Notes: generated by a model from the sequence alone, not told the origin. A stretch of 64,000 nt of DNA from Cyclobacteriaceae bacterium (GCA_016787645.1 JAEUUF010000022.1:1-64000); one strand, 5' to 3'; counted from the stretch's first letter, positions 41,565-50,044 are shown. Numbers and translations: made by a program.

Positions 41565-42017
41565 CTAGACGCCCGGGGTTCCGGTAATCATAAAGAATCC
41601 CCGTTTGCTCATGGCAATGGCCACGAGGATAATGATCAGCGCGATTCCATTAAATAACAGCGTCCGCTTATGCTTGGCCGCATCATCCGGCAATTTCTTT
41701 ACGGTGATTCTGGACATCGTGATCAGGATAATTGAAATCAGCATCATGGTAATGTGCTCCACGGTCCAATACCGCAGGTTCGGATCCTTCATGGTTTCGC
41801 TGCTGAACTTCACGAAGGAGCTGAAATAATAAAGCATCAACGCAATGAGTAACTGGGTATGGGTAACGGAAAACAGCAGCAGTCCTAGCAGGTTATCGGT
41901 CTTGCCGAATACTTTCTTATTGGCCAGTCCCAAGAATGCCTTGATAACGACCAGCAACAGGAGGAAGAGAACAAGGAAACGAAGTACAGAATGGGTATGG
42001 AGGAGTCCGGCGTACAT
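41565..42017 (-). CDS. Conserved Bacteroidota membrane protein of unknown function
   Basis: I place the start at 42017 (MYAGLLHTHSVLRFLVLF), 150 residues, as the upstream part is not protein-like. Four membrane helices are predicted (about 10-30, 42-62, 80-105 and 120-145). Invariant-looking His residues (LLHTHS, VTHTQL, VEHI) could bind haem or metal, as in cytochrome b-like proteins. I recognise this as a family widespread in Bacteroidota with no assigned activity. It is transcribed divergently from the S9 peptidase gene. Confidence 0.7.
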   Translation of the reverse strand: MYAGLLHTHSVLRFLVLFLLLLVVIKAFLGLANKKVFGKTDNLLGLLLFSVTHTQLLIALMLYYFSSFVKFSSETMKDPNLRYWTVEHITMMLISIILITMSRITVKKLPDDAAKHKRTLLFNGIALIIILVAIAMSKRGFFMITGTPGV

Positions 42018-42151
42018 AACACGTGGGTTAGGTGTATTAAGAAGTGATGCAAAAATAGGGGATGTTAACCAATAATCGACGGCAACCGGATTGCAGAAAA
42101 GCCTTGGCGAATCCCCCACAGGCATTGTACCTTACCCAAAATCCATTTTTT

Positions 42152-44581
42152 ATGAAGAAGCTCATCCTGATTGCTCTCGCCGTGGTGGTCTTCCCCACTT
42201 CCGCCCAAACCAATTCGGGCTACCAGCGGCCGCCGGAAGAAATTGCCAAACTGCTGGAGGCTCCCCTGACGCCCGCCGTCAGCCTGTCCAACGACAAGAC
42301 CTGGATGGCCTTACTGGATCGTTCCGATTTTCCAACGATCGAAGAGCTTTCACGCCCGGAACTTCGAATCGCCGGTCTTCGAATCAATCCAGAAAACTTC
42401 GGGCCCAGCCGCACCAACCCATTTATTGGGCTGAAGTTCAAGAACCTCAAAGACATGAAGGAGTATGTGGTGACGGATCTGCCCACACCGTTGCGGATGA
42501 GCAATTTCAGTTTCTCTCCTGACAACAAGAAAGTAGCTTTTCTCCAGACCTATCCTGACCGAATCGAACTGTGGATGGTGGACCTCACCACCTTCAAAGC
42601 ACGGGCCTTGTCAAAACGCAAAGTCAATGCCACTACAGCAAATCCTATCACCTGGACTTCGGCTTCTGACAAAGTTGTTTTCCTTGCCGCCGCCAACGAA
42701 GGCAAGCAGCTTCCTTCGAAGACCCGCGTCCCGGAAGGACCTGTGATAGAAGAGAACCTCGGCAAGAAAGCCCCGTCAAGGACCTACCAGGACCTGTTGA
42801 AAAACAAATATGACGAGGATGCTTTCGATTTCTATTGCACAGCCCAACTGATCGCCGCGTCCCTGGATGGCAACGAAAAAACGATTAGCACACCCGCCAT
42901 CTATACTTACTTCAACCCATCTCCCGACGGTACACTGATACTTACCCGCACGGCTCACCGCCCCTATTCCTACCTCGTGCCCATCAACCTCTTTCCTCAA
43001 CTGGTGCAGGTGACCGACTTTAATGGGAACGTCATCCGGAAACTGACGGAGATTCCCCTGGGAGACAATATTCCGGTGGGTTTCAGCGCCGCGATAAGCG
43101 GCCCCCGCAACCACAGCTGGCGTGCCGATCAGCCGGCAACCGTCGTGTGGGCCGAAGCACAGGACAACGGTGACCCTAAAGTGAAAGCCGAGGTTCGTGA
43201 CAAGATCATGATGTGGAGCGCCCCCTTCAGCGGGACTCCTTCGACGCTGATCAGCCTGCCCCTCCGCTATGCCGGCATCAGCTGGGGCAATGACAAGAAC
43301 GCCATGGTCTACGAGTTCTGGTGGGCCGACCGCAAGACAAGGACATACCTCGTGGATCCTTCCAATCCCTCCCACAAGAAGACTTTATTTGACCGCTCTT
43401 CGGAAGATGCCTACAGCGACCCCGGGGATCCCATGATGACTGCCAGCTCATTTGGCACCATGGTGATGCAAATCAATAGTGACAATTCTGTCTTCCTTCG
43501 CGGTGACGGAGCCTCTTCCGAAGGAGACCGTCCCTTCCTCGACAAACTGGACCTCGCCAGCGGAAAGATCAGCCGGTTATGGAGAAGTGAAGCTCCCTAC
43601 TATGAGTACGTAGTGGCACTTACCGATCCCAAGAAGGTATCATTCATTACTTCGCGGGAATCCACCAGTGAAAACCCCAACTACTTCCAGCGCACGGCTT
43701 CCTCCAAGAACATCACCCAGCTCACTGCCTTTCCTCATCCCTATCCGCAGATCAAGGATGTGAAGAAGCAGGTACTGAAATTCAAGCGCGCGGATGGTGT
43801 GGATCTTACCGCGGATCTCTACCTCCCCCCGGGCTACACGAAGGACAAAGGGCCGCTGCCCACGTTCTTCTGGGCTTACCCCGAGGAATTCAAGTCAAAA
43901 GACAATGCCGGGCAGGTGAAAGGCTCACCCTACACATTTACGCGCATCAATTCCGGTGGACCCATCTTTTGGGTAGTTCGTGGCTACGCGGTGCTAGACA
44001 ATGTCTCCATTCCGATCGTTGGCGAAGGTGACAAAGAGCCGAATGATTCGTATGTGGAGCAATTGGTGGCCAGCGCGAAGGCGGCCATCGATTACGGCGC
44101 GTCACTGGGTGTGGTCGATCCTAAACGCGTGGGCGTGGGCGGCCATAGCTACGGTGCGTTCATGACCGCCAACCTGCTCGCCCACACCGACTTATTTAAA
44201 GCCGGCATCGCCCGCAGCGGGGCCTACAACCGCACGCTGACCCCTTTTGGCTTCCAGAGTGAAGAGCGCACCTACTGGGAAGCTCCCGACGTGTATGCGA
44301 AGATGTCGCCGTTCTCGTACGCTGACAAGATCAAGACACCTATCCTCCTGATTCACGGCGAGGCCGACAACAACTCGGGAACCTTCCCGATCCAGACAGA
44401 GCGTTTTTACAACGCCATCAAGGGACACGGTGGTACGGCGAGGTATGTGTTGCTTCCCTATGAAAGCCATGGCTACCGTGCCAAGGAATCCCTCCTGCAC
44501 ATGCTGTGGGAGATGGACAATATGCTGGAGACGTACGTGAAGGGCAACCCGCAAATGAAGGCCAAGATCGAGACGAAGTAA
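42152..44581 (+). CDS. Secreted S9 family prolyl oligopeptidase-type peptidase
   Basis: Start at 42152 (MKKLILIALAVVVFPTSAQ), a good signal peptide; 809 residues. The N-terminal half is a beta propeller; the C-terminal alpha/beta hydrolase domain has VGVGGHSYGAFMTANLLAHT with the nucleophile Ser at about 666, HGEADNNSG with the acid Asp, and YESHGYRAKES with the His. It resembles the S9D glutamyl endopeptidase group. It should cut peptides outside the cytoplasm. The gene is followed 25 bases later by a channel-like gene. Confidence 0.9.
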   Translation: MKKLILIALAVVVFPTSAQTNSGYQRPPEEIAKLLEAPLTPAVSLSNDKTWMALLDRSDFPTIEELSRPELRIAGLRINPENFGPSRTNPFIGLKFKNLKDMKEYVVTDLPTPLRMSNFSFSPDNKKVAFLQTYPDRIELWMVDLTTFKARALSKRKVNATTANPITWTSASDKVVFLAAANEGKQLPSKTRVPEGPVIEENLGKKAPSRTYQDLLKNKYDEDAFDFYCTAQLIAASLDGNEKTISTPAIYTYFNPSPDGTLILTRTAHRPYSYLVPINLFPQLVQVTDFNGNVIRKLTEIPLGDNIPVGFSAAISGPRNHSWRADQPATVVWAEAQDNGDPKVKAEVRDKIMMWSAPFSGTPSTLISLPLRYAGISWGNDKNAMVYEFWWADRKTRTYLVDPSNPSHKKTLFDRSSEDAYSDPGDPMMTASSFGTMVMQINSDNSVFLRGDGASSEGDRPFLDKLDLASGKISRLWRSEAPYYEYVVALTDPKKVSFITSRESTSENPNYFQRTASSKNITQLTAFPHPYPQIKDVKKQVLKFKRADGVDLTADLYLPPGYTKDKGPLPTFFWAYPEEFKSKDNAGQVKGSPYTFTRINSGGPIFWVVRGYAVLDNVSIPIVGEGDKEPNDSYVEQLVASAKAAIDYGASLGVVDPKRVGVGGHSYGAFMTANLLAHTDLFKAGIARSGAYNRTLTPFGFQSEERTYWEAPDVYAKMSPFSYADKIKTPILLIHGEADNNSGTFPIQTERFYNAIKGHGGTARYVLLPYESHGYRAKESLLHMLWEMDNMLETYVKGNPQMKAKIETK

Positions 44582-44606
44582 TCCTTCGCCTGCTTATCTT
44601 GCCGTC

Positions 44607-45563
44607 ATGCTGAGTCCGTTGAAAAGAATCGTCTTGGGCACTGTACTGCTGCTCGCTCCCCTATTCACCCAGGCGCAGGGTCCTGATACCGTCCGGGTGG
44701 GCGCTTACGTCATCAGCGTACACGACATCAACTTTCATGACAAGGAATATACCGTCCGGTTCTGGCTGTGGTTCCTTTATGATAACCCGGACTTCGATTT
44801 TACCAAACAATTGGACATCCCCAACGCGAAGTCCATCGAGCCTCCTGAATCCATCATCGACACGGTGGATGGCAAGGCGTGGGTGATGCTGAAGATGAAA
44901 TGCGTCATGAAGGAAAACTGGTCGGTGGAAGACTTCCCGTTCGACCACCAGCACCTCAAGGTTCAAATCGAGAACAGCATCCTGGACAATACCGTGCTGA
45001 TTTTCGAACCTGATTTTGAGGGCAGCAAAATCGACGACGAAGAAGGGATCGACGGTTGGACGCTCACCAGTTTCGTAGTCGGCGTGCGCGACAACAAATA
45101 CCTTACCGGCTTCGGCGACCCCAGGCCTGGAAAGAATCACCAGACGTTTTCCCAGTTCACCATCGACCTCGACATTGAGCGGAGCGCGTGGGGGTTGTTC
45201 ATGAAGATATTCCTGGGCATGTACATCGCCTTTCTGATTGCGTTGATCAGTTTCACCCCACACCCCTCGGAAATGGAACCCCGGTTCGGGCTGCCGGTGG
45301 GTGGTCTTTTTGCCGCTGTTGGTAACAAGTACATCATCGATTCACTTCTGCCCGAGTCGTCCACGTTTACGCTCGTGGATACCCTGCATGCGCTGACCTT
45401 CATCGGCATCTTCGGAACCTTGCTAGTATCCGCGATCGCGCTGAGGCAATTCGACTCTGGTAAGAAGGAACTTGCGGAACAAACCAACCGAAGAGGGTTC
45501 CGGATTGTAGTGGCGCTCTACGTAGTGCTGAACCTTGTGTTTATCACCCTGGCAGTGATCTAG
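44607..45563 (+). CDS. Putative pentameric ligand-gated ion channel (pLGIC homologue)
   Basis: A 318-residue protein with a signal peptide (MLSPLKRIVLGTVLLLAPLFTQAQ). The extracellular part is a beta sandwich with VRVGAYVISVHDINFHDKEY and the pro-loop EDFPFDHQHLKVQIENS (FPFD at 110-113), the pLGIC signature, without Cys-loop cysteines as in GLIC/ELIC. Four predicted helices follow: about 196-216, 226-247, 256-279 and 298-317. The linker VGNKYIIDSLLPESSTFTLVDTLHALTFIGIF parallels the ELIC M2-M3 segment. Prokaryotic pLGICs are pentameric channels gated by small amines or protons. Ion selectivity cannot be read. It ends one base before dtd, which is transcribed convergently. Confidence 0.7.
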   Translation: MLSPLKRIVLGTVLLLAPLFTQAQGPDTVRVGAYVISVHDINFHDKEYTVRFWLWFLYDNPDFDFTKQLDIPNAKSIEPPESIIDTVDGKAWVMLKMKCVMKENWSVEDFPFDHQHLKVQIENSILDNTVLIFEPDFEGSKIDDEEGIDGWTLTSFVVGVRDNKYLTGFGDPRPGKNHQTFSQFTIDLDIERSAWGLFMKIFLGMYIAFLIALISFTPHPSEMEPRFGLPVGGLFAAVGNKYIIDSLLPESSTFTLVDTLHALTFIGIFGTLLVSAIALRQFDSGKKELAEQTNRRGFRIVVALYVVLNLVFITLAVI

Positions 45564-45564
45564 A

Positions 45565-46017
45565 TTACTTCCGGTCCTTTGTATTAATTAGGATAGTGAC
45601 AGGCCCATCATTGATGAGACTCACTTTCATGTCCGCCCCGAAGACTCCCGTTTTCACAGGCTTTCCCAATCCCTCTGCAAGGGCGGCTACAAACTTTTCG
45701 TAGATCGGGATGGCGATCTCCGGCTTCGCGGCCTGGATGTACGAGGGGCGATTGCCTTTCTTCGTGCTGGCGTGCAGGGTGAATTGACTTACCGCCAACA
45801 GCTCGCCGCCCACATCCTTCACGCTGAGGTTCATGACCCCTTCTGCATCATTGAATATGCGGAGGTTCACCACCTTGGCCGCGAGCCACTCCACGTCTTC
45901 CGGCCCATCCGCTTCTTCGATGCCCAACAGCACCAGCAGCCCGACGCCAATGGAGGCGGTGATTTTCCCTTCGATGGTGACCGAGGCCTGTGACGCCCGC
46001 TGAATGACGGCTATCAT
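45565..46017 (-). CDS. dtd: D-aminoacyl-tRNA deacylase
   Basis: A 150-residue protein of the DTD family. MIAVIQRASQASVTI, GVGLLVLLGIEEADGPEDVEWLAAKVVNLRIF, the catalytic SQFTLHAS and NRPSYIQAAKPEIA are all in place, and the Gly-cis-Pro-type motif near the C-terminus (PVTILINT) is recognisable. DTD removes D-amino acids from tRNA. The active loop reads SQFTLHA rather than the frequent SQFTLYA; this variant also occurs in other Bacteroidota. The gene is followed three bases later by the next gene on the same strand. Confidence 0.95.
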   Translation of the reverse strand: MIAVIQRASQASVTIEGKITASIGVGLLVLLGIEEADGPEDVEWLAAKVVNLRIFNDAEGVMNLSVKDVGGELLAVSQFTLHASTKKGNRPSYIQAAKPEIAIPIYEKFVAALAEGLGKPVKTGVFGADMKVSLINDGPVTILINTKDRK

Positions 46018-46020
46018 AGA

Positions 46021-46662
46021 CTAGTCATCCTGCATTTCGCCTGACGAATGGATATGGGTGCCGGCGACATTTTGTTTGGCCACGCGCAGCATCGCGCAGG
46101 CGACTTTGGCACCATCGATGGCCTTGTACTTTTTCGGTATCAGGAAATCCAGCGTCTTCATCACCGCTTTCCCCACTCCTTCTCCGGCGCGGTTCTCCGT
46201 ACGCTCACCCAGCAGCATGCTCGGCTGGAAGATGTGAAAGTTGGCGAACCCTACCTTCCCAATGGCCTCTTCCACTTCTCCTTTCACGCGATTATAAAAT
46301 ACCGAAGACGACTTGTCGCTGCCCAGGGCGGTGATCAACAAGTACTGCTTCGCTCCCTGCGCTTTGGTGAGGTTAGCCAGCTGCAACGGGTAGCCATAGT
46401 CGACGTTGCGGAACACTTCTTTGGAGCCGGCTTGCCGGATGGTGGTGCCCAGGCAGCAATAGACATCATCCGCCTTGAGGGATTCGGCGACATCGCCAAG
46501 TTTGTTAAAGTCCACGATCACCTGGCTCAGCTTGGGGTGCTCACGGCCGGAGGGCTTTCGCGAAACCGAAATGACCTTGGAATAGTGAGGATCCTCCAGG
46601 AGCAGGGTGAGCAGGTGCGAGCCGACTAGCCCCGTGGCGCCGGCGATCAGTGCGGTAGCCAT
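46021..46662 (-). CDS. NAD(P)H-binding Rossmann-fold protein (TIP30/HTATIP2-like)
   Basis: A 213-residue protein. The N-terminal ALIAGATGLVGSHLLTLLL is a nucleotide-binding Gly motif (GxxGxxG), and YRCCLGTTIRQAGS-like segment YCCLGTTIRQAGSKEVF with VDYGYPLQLANL follows. Such atypical SDR-type proteins (TIP30 group) bind NADPH; physiological substrate unknown. It shares one base with the preceding gene's stop (TGATG) and lies three bases before dtd, so all three are co-transcribed. Confidence 0.85.
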   Translation of the reverse strand: MATALIAGATGLVGSHLLTLLLEDPHYSKVISVSRKPSGREHPKLSQVIVDFNKLGDVAESLKADDVYCCLGTTIRQAGSKEVFRNVDYGYPLQLANLTKAQGAKQYLLITALGSDKSSSVFYNRVKGEVEEAIGKVGFANFHIFQPSMLLGERTENRAGEGVGKAVMKTLDFLIPKKYKAIDGAKVACAMLRVAKQNVAGTHIHSSGEMQDD

Positions 46663-47183
46663 CAGAACGTCTGCTGAATTTCTTTTTTCAATTCCGTCAG
46701 CGCATGGCTGATCGGTTCCACATTCTTTTCGAGGGTCAACTCGAAGATCTTCCGTGAAAGGTCAAGGCCTGTAGCTTCTGGCGCCATGGTCGAAGAGGCT
46801 TCGTTGATCAGGATGGTAAGATCTTCCTTCGCATTGCGGATCATGTTCCAGACTTCTTCGCTCATGTAGATCTGCTGGGAGACGTTATGGTTGTACTCAT
46901 TGCGGATCTCATCGAGAAGGATTTTGTGGAGTTCCTTTGCGGAGTAGATCGGGTTGTTCAGCCGCAGCAGGAGGTTGGGGGGCGACATGCGCTCGAGGAA
47001 CAGGCACATGCGCTCATAGGCCTGCAGCCGGTTGGGCAGGATGGTCTCGATGGACCGGCTTCGCACCTCGAGCTTCTTTAGTTCAATCTCTTTGTTGATG
47101 AACGACCGCACCATGAGGTAGACCGCGTAAAGGACGACCGAGGCCGGCAAGAGGATTTTTCCGTATTCAATGAGGGCATCCAT
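46662..47183 (-). CDS. Conserved Bacteroidota membrane-anchored protein of unknown function
   Basis: A 173-residue protein. One membrane helix is predicted at about 10-27 (KILLPASVVLYAVYLMV); the rest is helical and soluble with NRLQAYERMCLFLERMSPPNLLLRL and a Glu-rich end. I recognise it as a conserved Bacteroidota family; no function is known. Its stop overlaps the start of the NAD(P)H-binding gene by one base, so they are coupled. Confidence 0.65.
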   Translation of the reverse strand: MDALIEYGKILLPASVVLYAVYLMVRSFINKEIELKKLEVRSRSIETILPNRLQAYERMCLFLERMSPPNLLLRLNNPIYSAKELHKILLDEIRNEYNHNVSQQIYMSEEVWNMIRNAKEDLTILINEASSTMAPEATGLDLSRKIFELTLEKNVEPISHALTELKKEIQQTF

Positions 47184-47272
47184 GATAGTGGGTTCGGATT
47201 AGGTGGCTAAAATTAGGTAAATTTGATCATCGAGTTTCAATCCCTGAACGAACAAAAACCCCTCTCTAGTCT

Positions 47273-47581
47273 GTGAACCCCCAGCATCCGGTCACCCTTA
47301 CCAGGAAAGCTGCCGAGCAGGTGCAGTCGATCATGCGCACAAAGAACATTCCTGCCGACTACGGCCTGCGCATCGGCATCCGCGGTGGCAGCGGCTGTGG
47401 CGGCCACCAGCTCATCCTCGGGTTCGATAAGAAAAAAGAGTCAGATCTGGCTTACACCCTGGAAGGAATTCCGGTGTACGTCGACAAGAAACACATGCTT
47501 TACGTGGTGGGCAAGGAGGTTGACTTTTATGAAGGAGCGGATGCGCGGGGGTTTGTGTTTGTCGACTCGCCTTCCAATTGA
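47273..47581 (+). CDS. IscA/HesB-like A-type iron-sulfur carrier protein
   Basis: A 102-residue protein from GTG at 47273. VTLTRKAAEQVQSIM and LRIGIRGGSGCGGHQLILGFDKKKE, with DGIPV-like EGIPVYVDKKHMLYV and EVDFYEGADARGFVFVDSP, form the A-type carrier fold. Only the first Cys (in GSGCGG) is present; the C-terminal CGCG pair is missing, as in short Bacteroidota members. It probably serves in Fe-S cluster assembly or is a structural derivative. Followed by a repeat-rich 500-base spacer. Confidence 0.85.
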   Translation: MNPQHPVTLTRKAAEQVQSIMRTKNIPADYGLRIGIRGGSGCGGHQLILGFDKKKESDLAYTLEGIPVYVDKKHMLYVVGKEVDFYEGADARGFVFVDSPSN

Positions 47582-47596
47582 GGGAGCAACCCAACG

Positions 47597-47825
47597 GTGG
47601 CTTCGGGAACCACGGTCGACGGTGGCTTCGGGAACCTCAGCCACCGGGTTCAGTGGACCGGGCTTAGAGTACGTGGCTTCGGGGGCCTCAGCCACCGGGC
47701 TTCACGCACTATCTTACTCACCCCCCATCCCCCTCTCTACTTCGCAGAGAGGGGGAGTAATGCACATTTGATCGGAGGCAGATCAAAATAGCTGCTTAGG
47801 GAGCCTCAGCCACCGGGCTTCAGGC
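47597..47825. repeat. REP-like palindrome cluster (GTGGCTTCGGG...CCTCAGCCAC)
   Basis: A near-palindromic unit of about 27 bases, GTGGCTTCGGG-nn-CCTCAGCCAC-CGGG, occurs at 47622-47648 and 47673-47704, with partial units at 47597-47621 and 47793-47825. A full copy in the other orientation lies at 50045-50071. The stem is GTGGCT/AGCCAC. This looks like a REP or BIME-like intergenic element. Confidence 0.75.
47718..47756. repeat. Second copy of the CCCTCTC hairpin repeat
   Basis: CTCACCCCCCATCCCCCTCTCT and AGAGAGGGGGAG are arranged around CTTCGC. On the minus strand the order matches the element at 10788-10834: stem, then GGGGGGTGAG. Two copies in opposite orientation within one window indicate a dispersed family. 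Confidence 0.6.
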
Positions 47826-47870
47826 GCAACAGTTGATTAAGAAAACCTCGTCAGGGGTGAAATTATTGTA

Positions 47871-47891
47871 GCCCCGGGTTTTAACCCGGGG
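47871..47891. repeat. Perfect palindrome CCCCGGGTTTTAACCCGGGG
   Basis: A 20-base inverted repeat CCCCGGGTT-TT-AACCCGGGG (allowing the central two bases). It lies in the gene-free spacer, with no adjacent gene end. Such GC palindromes with an AT core recur between genes in many genomes; a terminator role is not excluded. Confidence 0.7.
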
Positions 47892-47960
47892 ATAAAAATA
47901 AAAGCAGGCATTGAGGGCCCACAGGAACTTTCTGTCCATGAGATTGATCGGATTGGCCCG

Positions 47961-48002
47961 CAACGGTGAACCGTCATTGGCGCACGCACTTGATCGGAGG
48001 CA
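47961..48002 (+). repeat. Left copy of a 42-base direct repeat flanking the 48.1-49.9 kb block
   Basis: GTGAAC, CGCACGCAC and TGATCGGA occur in the same order and spacing as at 49997-50038; 33 of the 42 bases agree. A shorter relative (TTTGATCGGAGGCA) is at 47767-47780. The two copies bracket the AT-rich genes 48081-49889. Confidence 0.7.
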
Positions 48003-48034
48003 CTCGCAACCAACTAGGAGATAGCACCCTTCGA

Positions 48035-48054
48035 TTGGTCGGGGGCCCGACCAA
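48035..48054. terminator. Palindrome TTGGTCGGG-GG-CCCGACCAA
   Basis: A perfect nine-base-pair stem with a two-base centre, 27 bases past the stop of the 48081-48764 gene. It may stop transcription there, although no T-run follows on the minus strand. Confidence 0.5.
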
Positions 48055-48080
48055 CTGAATCACATTTAGCGTCTGGTTCG

Positions 48081-48764
48081 TTAACGTATACTTAACTCAA
48101 CATCATCAACAAACAAGAAGCTAACTTGATCTGGGTTTGCATTGGTAAGAGAAACGTATTTTGTCTCTGAATTCGGATTAAAGTTACCAATAATCAAATA
48201 TTGGGAATTCTCCTGGGCAACAAATTCAGCCTCAAGCAACACCCATTTACCCGGGGACCAATCTGCGCTGAACTCAACAGTTGCCGCGAATTCAAGATTT
48301 TGTATTTTATCGACAACCACTTTTTCAGGAGAAAGACATACTCCCATAATTGGAGAAAAGCCTTTGGCATTATATGGAACCTTGACCCACAAACGCACCG
48401 TGCATTTTTGGTCTTTGAGAACTTGGTCCGTAAGTTTCACTTGTATATAAGATCTAAAGCCTCTTTTATAGTAATTGCATATCATTATCATTCGATTCCC
48501 ACTTCTCGGCTGGTCGGGGCTATTGTTAGAAATATGATTCCAACATCTTTCATCTACATTTCTTGAATATACATGCGGTGTACCCTTGGTAGGGGAAGTC
48601 CAATTCAAATTATCTTCTTCAAACTCCCTTACCGAAACGGAAAGTCCGCAGTGGTCAACTTTGAACTCCTCAAAACCTGGGTTTGGTACCAAGTTATTCT
48701 GGTAAAATAGGCTTAACCAGCAAAACAAAATGGAATAGCAAATCATCGAGCCCAATGCCTTCAA
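48081..48764 (-). CDS. Secreted protein with jelly-roll-like (carbohydrate-binding type) domain
   Basis: A 227-residue protein with a signal peptide (MKALGSMICYSILFCWLSLFY). The motif NLVPNPGFEEF followed by CGLSVSVREF and W-x-SPTKGTPHVYS, and the end SFLFVDDVELSIR, are typical of the N-terminal jelly-roll found ahead of OmpA domains in Bacteroidota, which also resembles carbohydrate-binding modules. Here it stands alone, with no OmpA part, so it may be a truncated relative or a free binding protein. The gene is AT-rich compared with neighbours, suggesting transfer. Its partner gene starts six bases upstream. Confidence 0.65.
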   Translation of the reverse strand: MKALGSMICYSILFCWLSLFYQNNLVPNPGFEEFKVDHCGLSVSVREFEEDNLNWTSPTKGTPHVYSRNVDERCWNHISNNSPDQPRSGNRMIMICNYYKRGFRSYIQVKLTDQVLKDQKCTVRLWVKVPYNAKGFSPIMGVCLSPEKVVVDKIQNLEFAATVEFSADWSPGKWVLLEAEFVAQENSQYLIIGNFNPNSETKYVSLTNANPDQVSFLFVDDVELSIR

Positions 48765-48769
48765 TTTTT

Positions 48770-49279
48770 CTATCTAATCAACTTTGTCGAATAAATTCTA
48801 TGTCCATCCACCACAAACCCCATAGAGGCAACTTCCGAATTACCTAAGGCTTCGCTTCCGATATATCTTTTTACATCCCTGATTAATTTCTTCCGGGATT
48901 CATCAGTCAGGTAGAAAAAATTGCCCGATCCAAGAAAAACATACACTCTTCTCTTGCGGTGATTAAAGCAGGCAGATGGAAAATCAATTCGGAATGCGTC
49001 AGAGTTTCTAACCAAAGAGATTTTGACCTTATAGGACAACTTTGTGCCCCCAACACGCACTCTGCCTGCTGCTGCATTCACAACTCTTTCTGAATCTACT
49101 TCTACCAAGTCGCTAATTGAGACTTTGATGACCCCTTTATCTGGGTAACCGTGGCTTCTCGTGCTGTCAATGAATCTGTCAATTACCGCTAGAAATAAAG
49201 AGTCATGGGCGTTCCCCTCAGGGATTTGCCCAAAGGACCTAAACGACAGGAGGATGATAAGTGGTAATATCAATTTCAT
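48770..49279 (-). CDS. Secreted protein of unknown function (paralogue of the 49354-49889 pseudogene)
   Basis: A 169-residue protein with signal peptide MKLILPLIILLSFRSFGQ. No known domain is recognised. It shares clear similarity with the neighbouring frameshifted gene: DSLFLAVIDRFIDSTR with DSTFIRAISVFLDSVE, LSYKVKISLVRN with LSYELSLSLNNN, and GFVVDGHRIY with EIEVHGDQLKI-like ends. So the two arose by tandem duplication. AT-rich composition and position within the flanked block suggest transfer. Confidence 0.6.
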   Translation of the reverse strand: MKLILPLIILLSFRSFGQIPEGNAHDSLFLAVIDRFIDSTRSHGYPDKGVIKVSISDLVEVDSERVVNAAAGRVRVGGTKLSYKVKISLVRNSDAFRIDFPSACFNHRKRRVYVFLGSGNFFYLTDESRKKLIRDVKRYIGSEALGNSEVASMGFVVDGHRIYSTKLIR

Positions 49280-49353
49280 CGCTTAATTGATAAGTGGGAT
49301 CAACAATCGCGTGACAAACCGCACTACATATCAAAAGACCTTATCACTTTAGC

Positions 49354-49889
49354 TTACTTGCCTCTTGTTCCGAACCCATGACCAAATGGCCCAATCTTGA
49401 GTTGATCGCCATGAACTTCAATCACCATACCCGCCAACACCGAGCTTCCCAGAACTTCTCGCACACTCTTGCCTGCCTCTTGGAGAATAGTCTTCCGTCC
49501 CTTCTCGCTCACTTTAAACAAATTTTCAGCCCTGAAAGTCACAAAACACTTTCTATTTCTCATTTCAAAAAGGAAGGATGGGGTGATTGATTCTTCAAAA
49601 TCCAATAAGTTGTTATTAAGACTCAAGGAAAGCTCATAACTCAATTCCTCCCTTACTCGATACATCCTGCCCGCGACGGATCATCAATTGGATCCTGCAG
49701 CCTCCTCACGGTCAGTTTCTGGATGCCAACCACCACCACAGTTTCATCCTTGATCTTCAAGGTTTCCACACTATCTAGAAATACGCTAATCGCCCTTATA
49801 AATGTAGAATCTTTCACGGTAACTGACGCAACTTGACCTCTGGCGAACGTACAAGACATGATTAAGGCCACTATACCTAACACTTTCAT
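49354..49889 (-). pseudogene. Secreted unknown protein, split by a frameshift
   Basis: Two overlapping frames, 49653-49889 (78 residues, signal peptide MKVLGIVALIMSCTFARG) and 49354-49665 (103 residues), align end to end with the intact paralogue at 48770-49279. The first frame stops after DPSRAGCIE; the second continues as YRVREELSYELSLS. The break lies in a GCAGGATG stretch near 49656-49668. A one-base indel there would give one protein of about 175 residues. It may be a true pseudogene, a sequencing error or a programmed frameshift; the first two are likelier. Confidence 0.65.
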
Positions 49890-49996
49890 CTTTCCACTAT
49901 TGAAATTTGTTACCTCTACGCATTTCTAATAATGACAAACCAAATCGAATGCACAATGCCTTCACTGAAATTCGACCACCCTTTTTGTCTTCCCAC

Positions 49997-50038
49997 AAAT
50001 GGTGAACGATCAATGTCGCACGCACCTGATCGGATGCG
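49997..50038 (+). repeat. Right copy of the 42-base direct repeat
   Basis: Matches 47961-48002 at 33 of 42 positions, with the core CGCACGCAC-TGATCGGA. It lies between the pseudogene and folB. Confidence 0.7.
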
Positions 50039-50044
50039 ACCCCT

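Larger units (their letters stand above)
47582..48080. other. Gene-free, repeat-rich spacer
   Basis: About 500 bases with no open frame of coding character. It holds copies of a GTGGCTTCGGG-CCTCAGCCAC palindrome (47622-47648, 47673-47704, 47793-47825), a CCCTCTCT/AGAGAGGGG hairpin, two separate palindromes and a 42-base direct repeat whose partner lies at 49997-50038. Everything seems to be repetitive DNA. I see no tRNA or other RNA gene. Confidence 0.6.
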
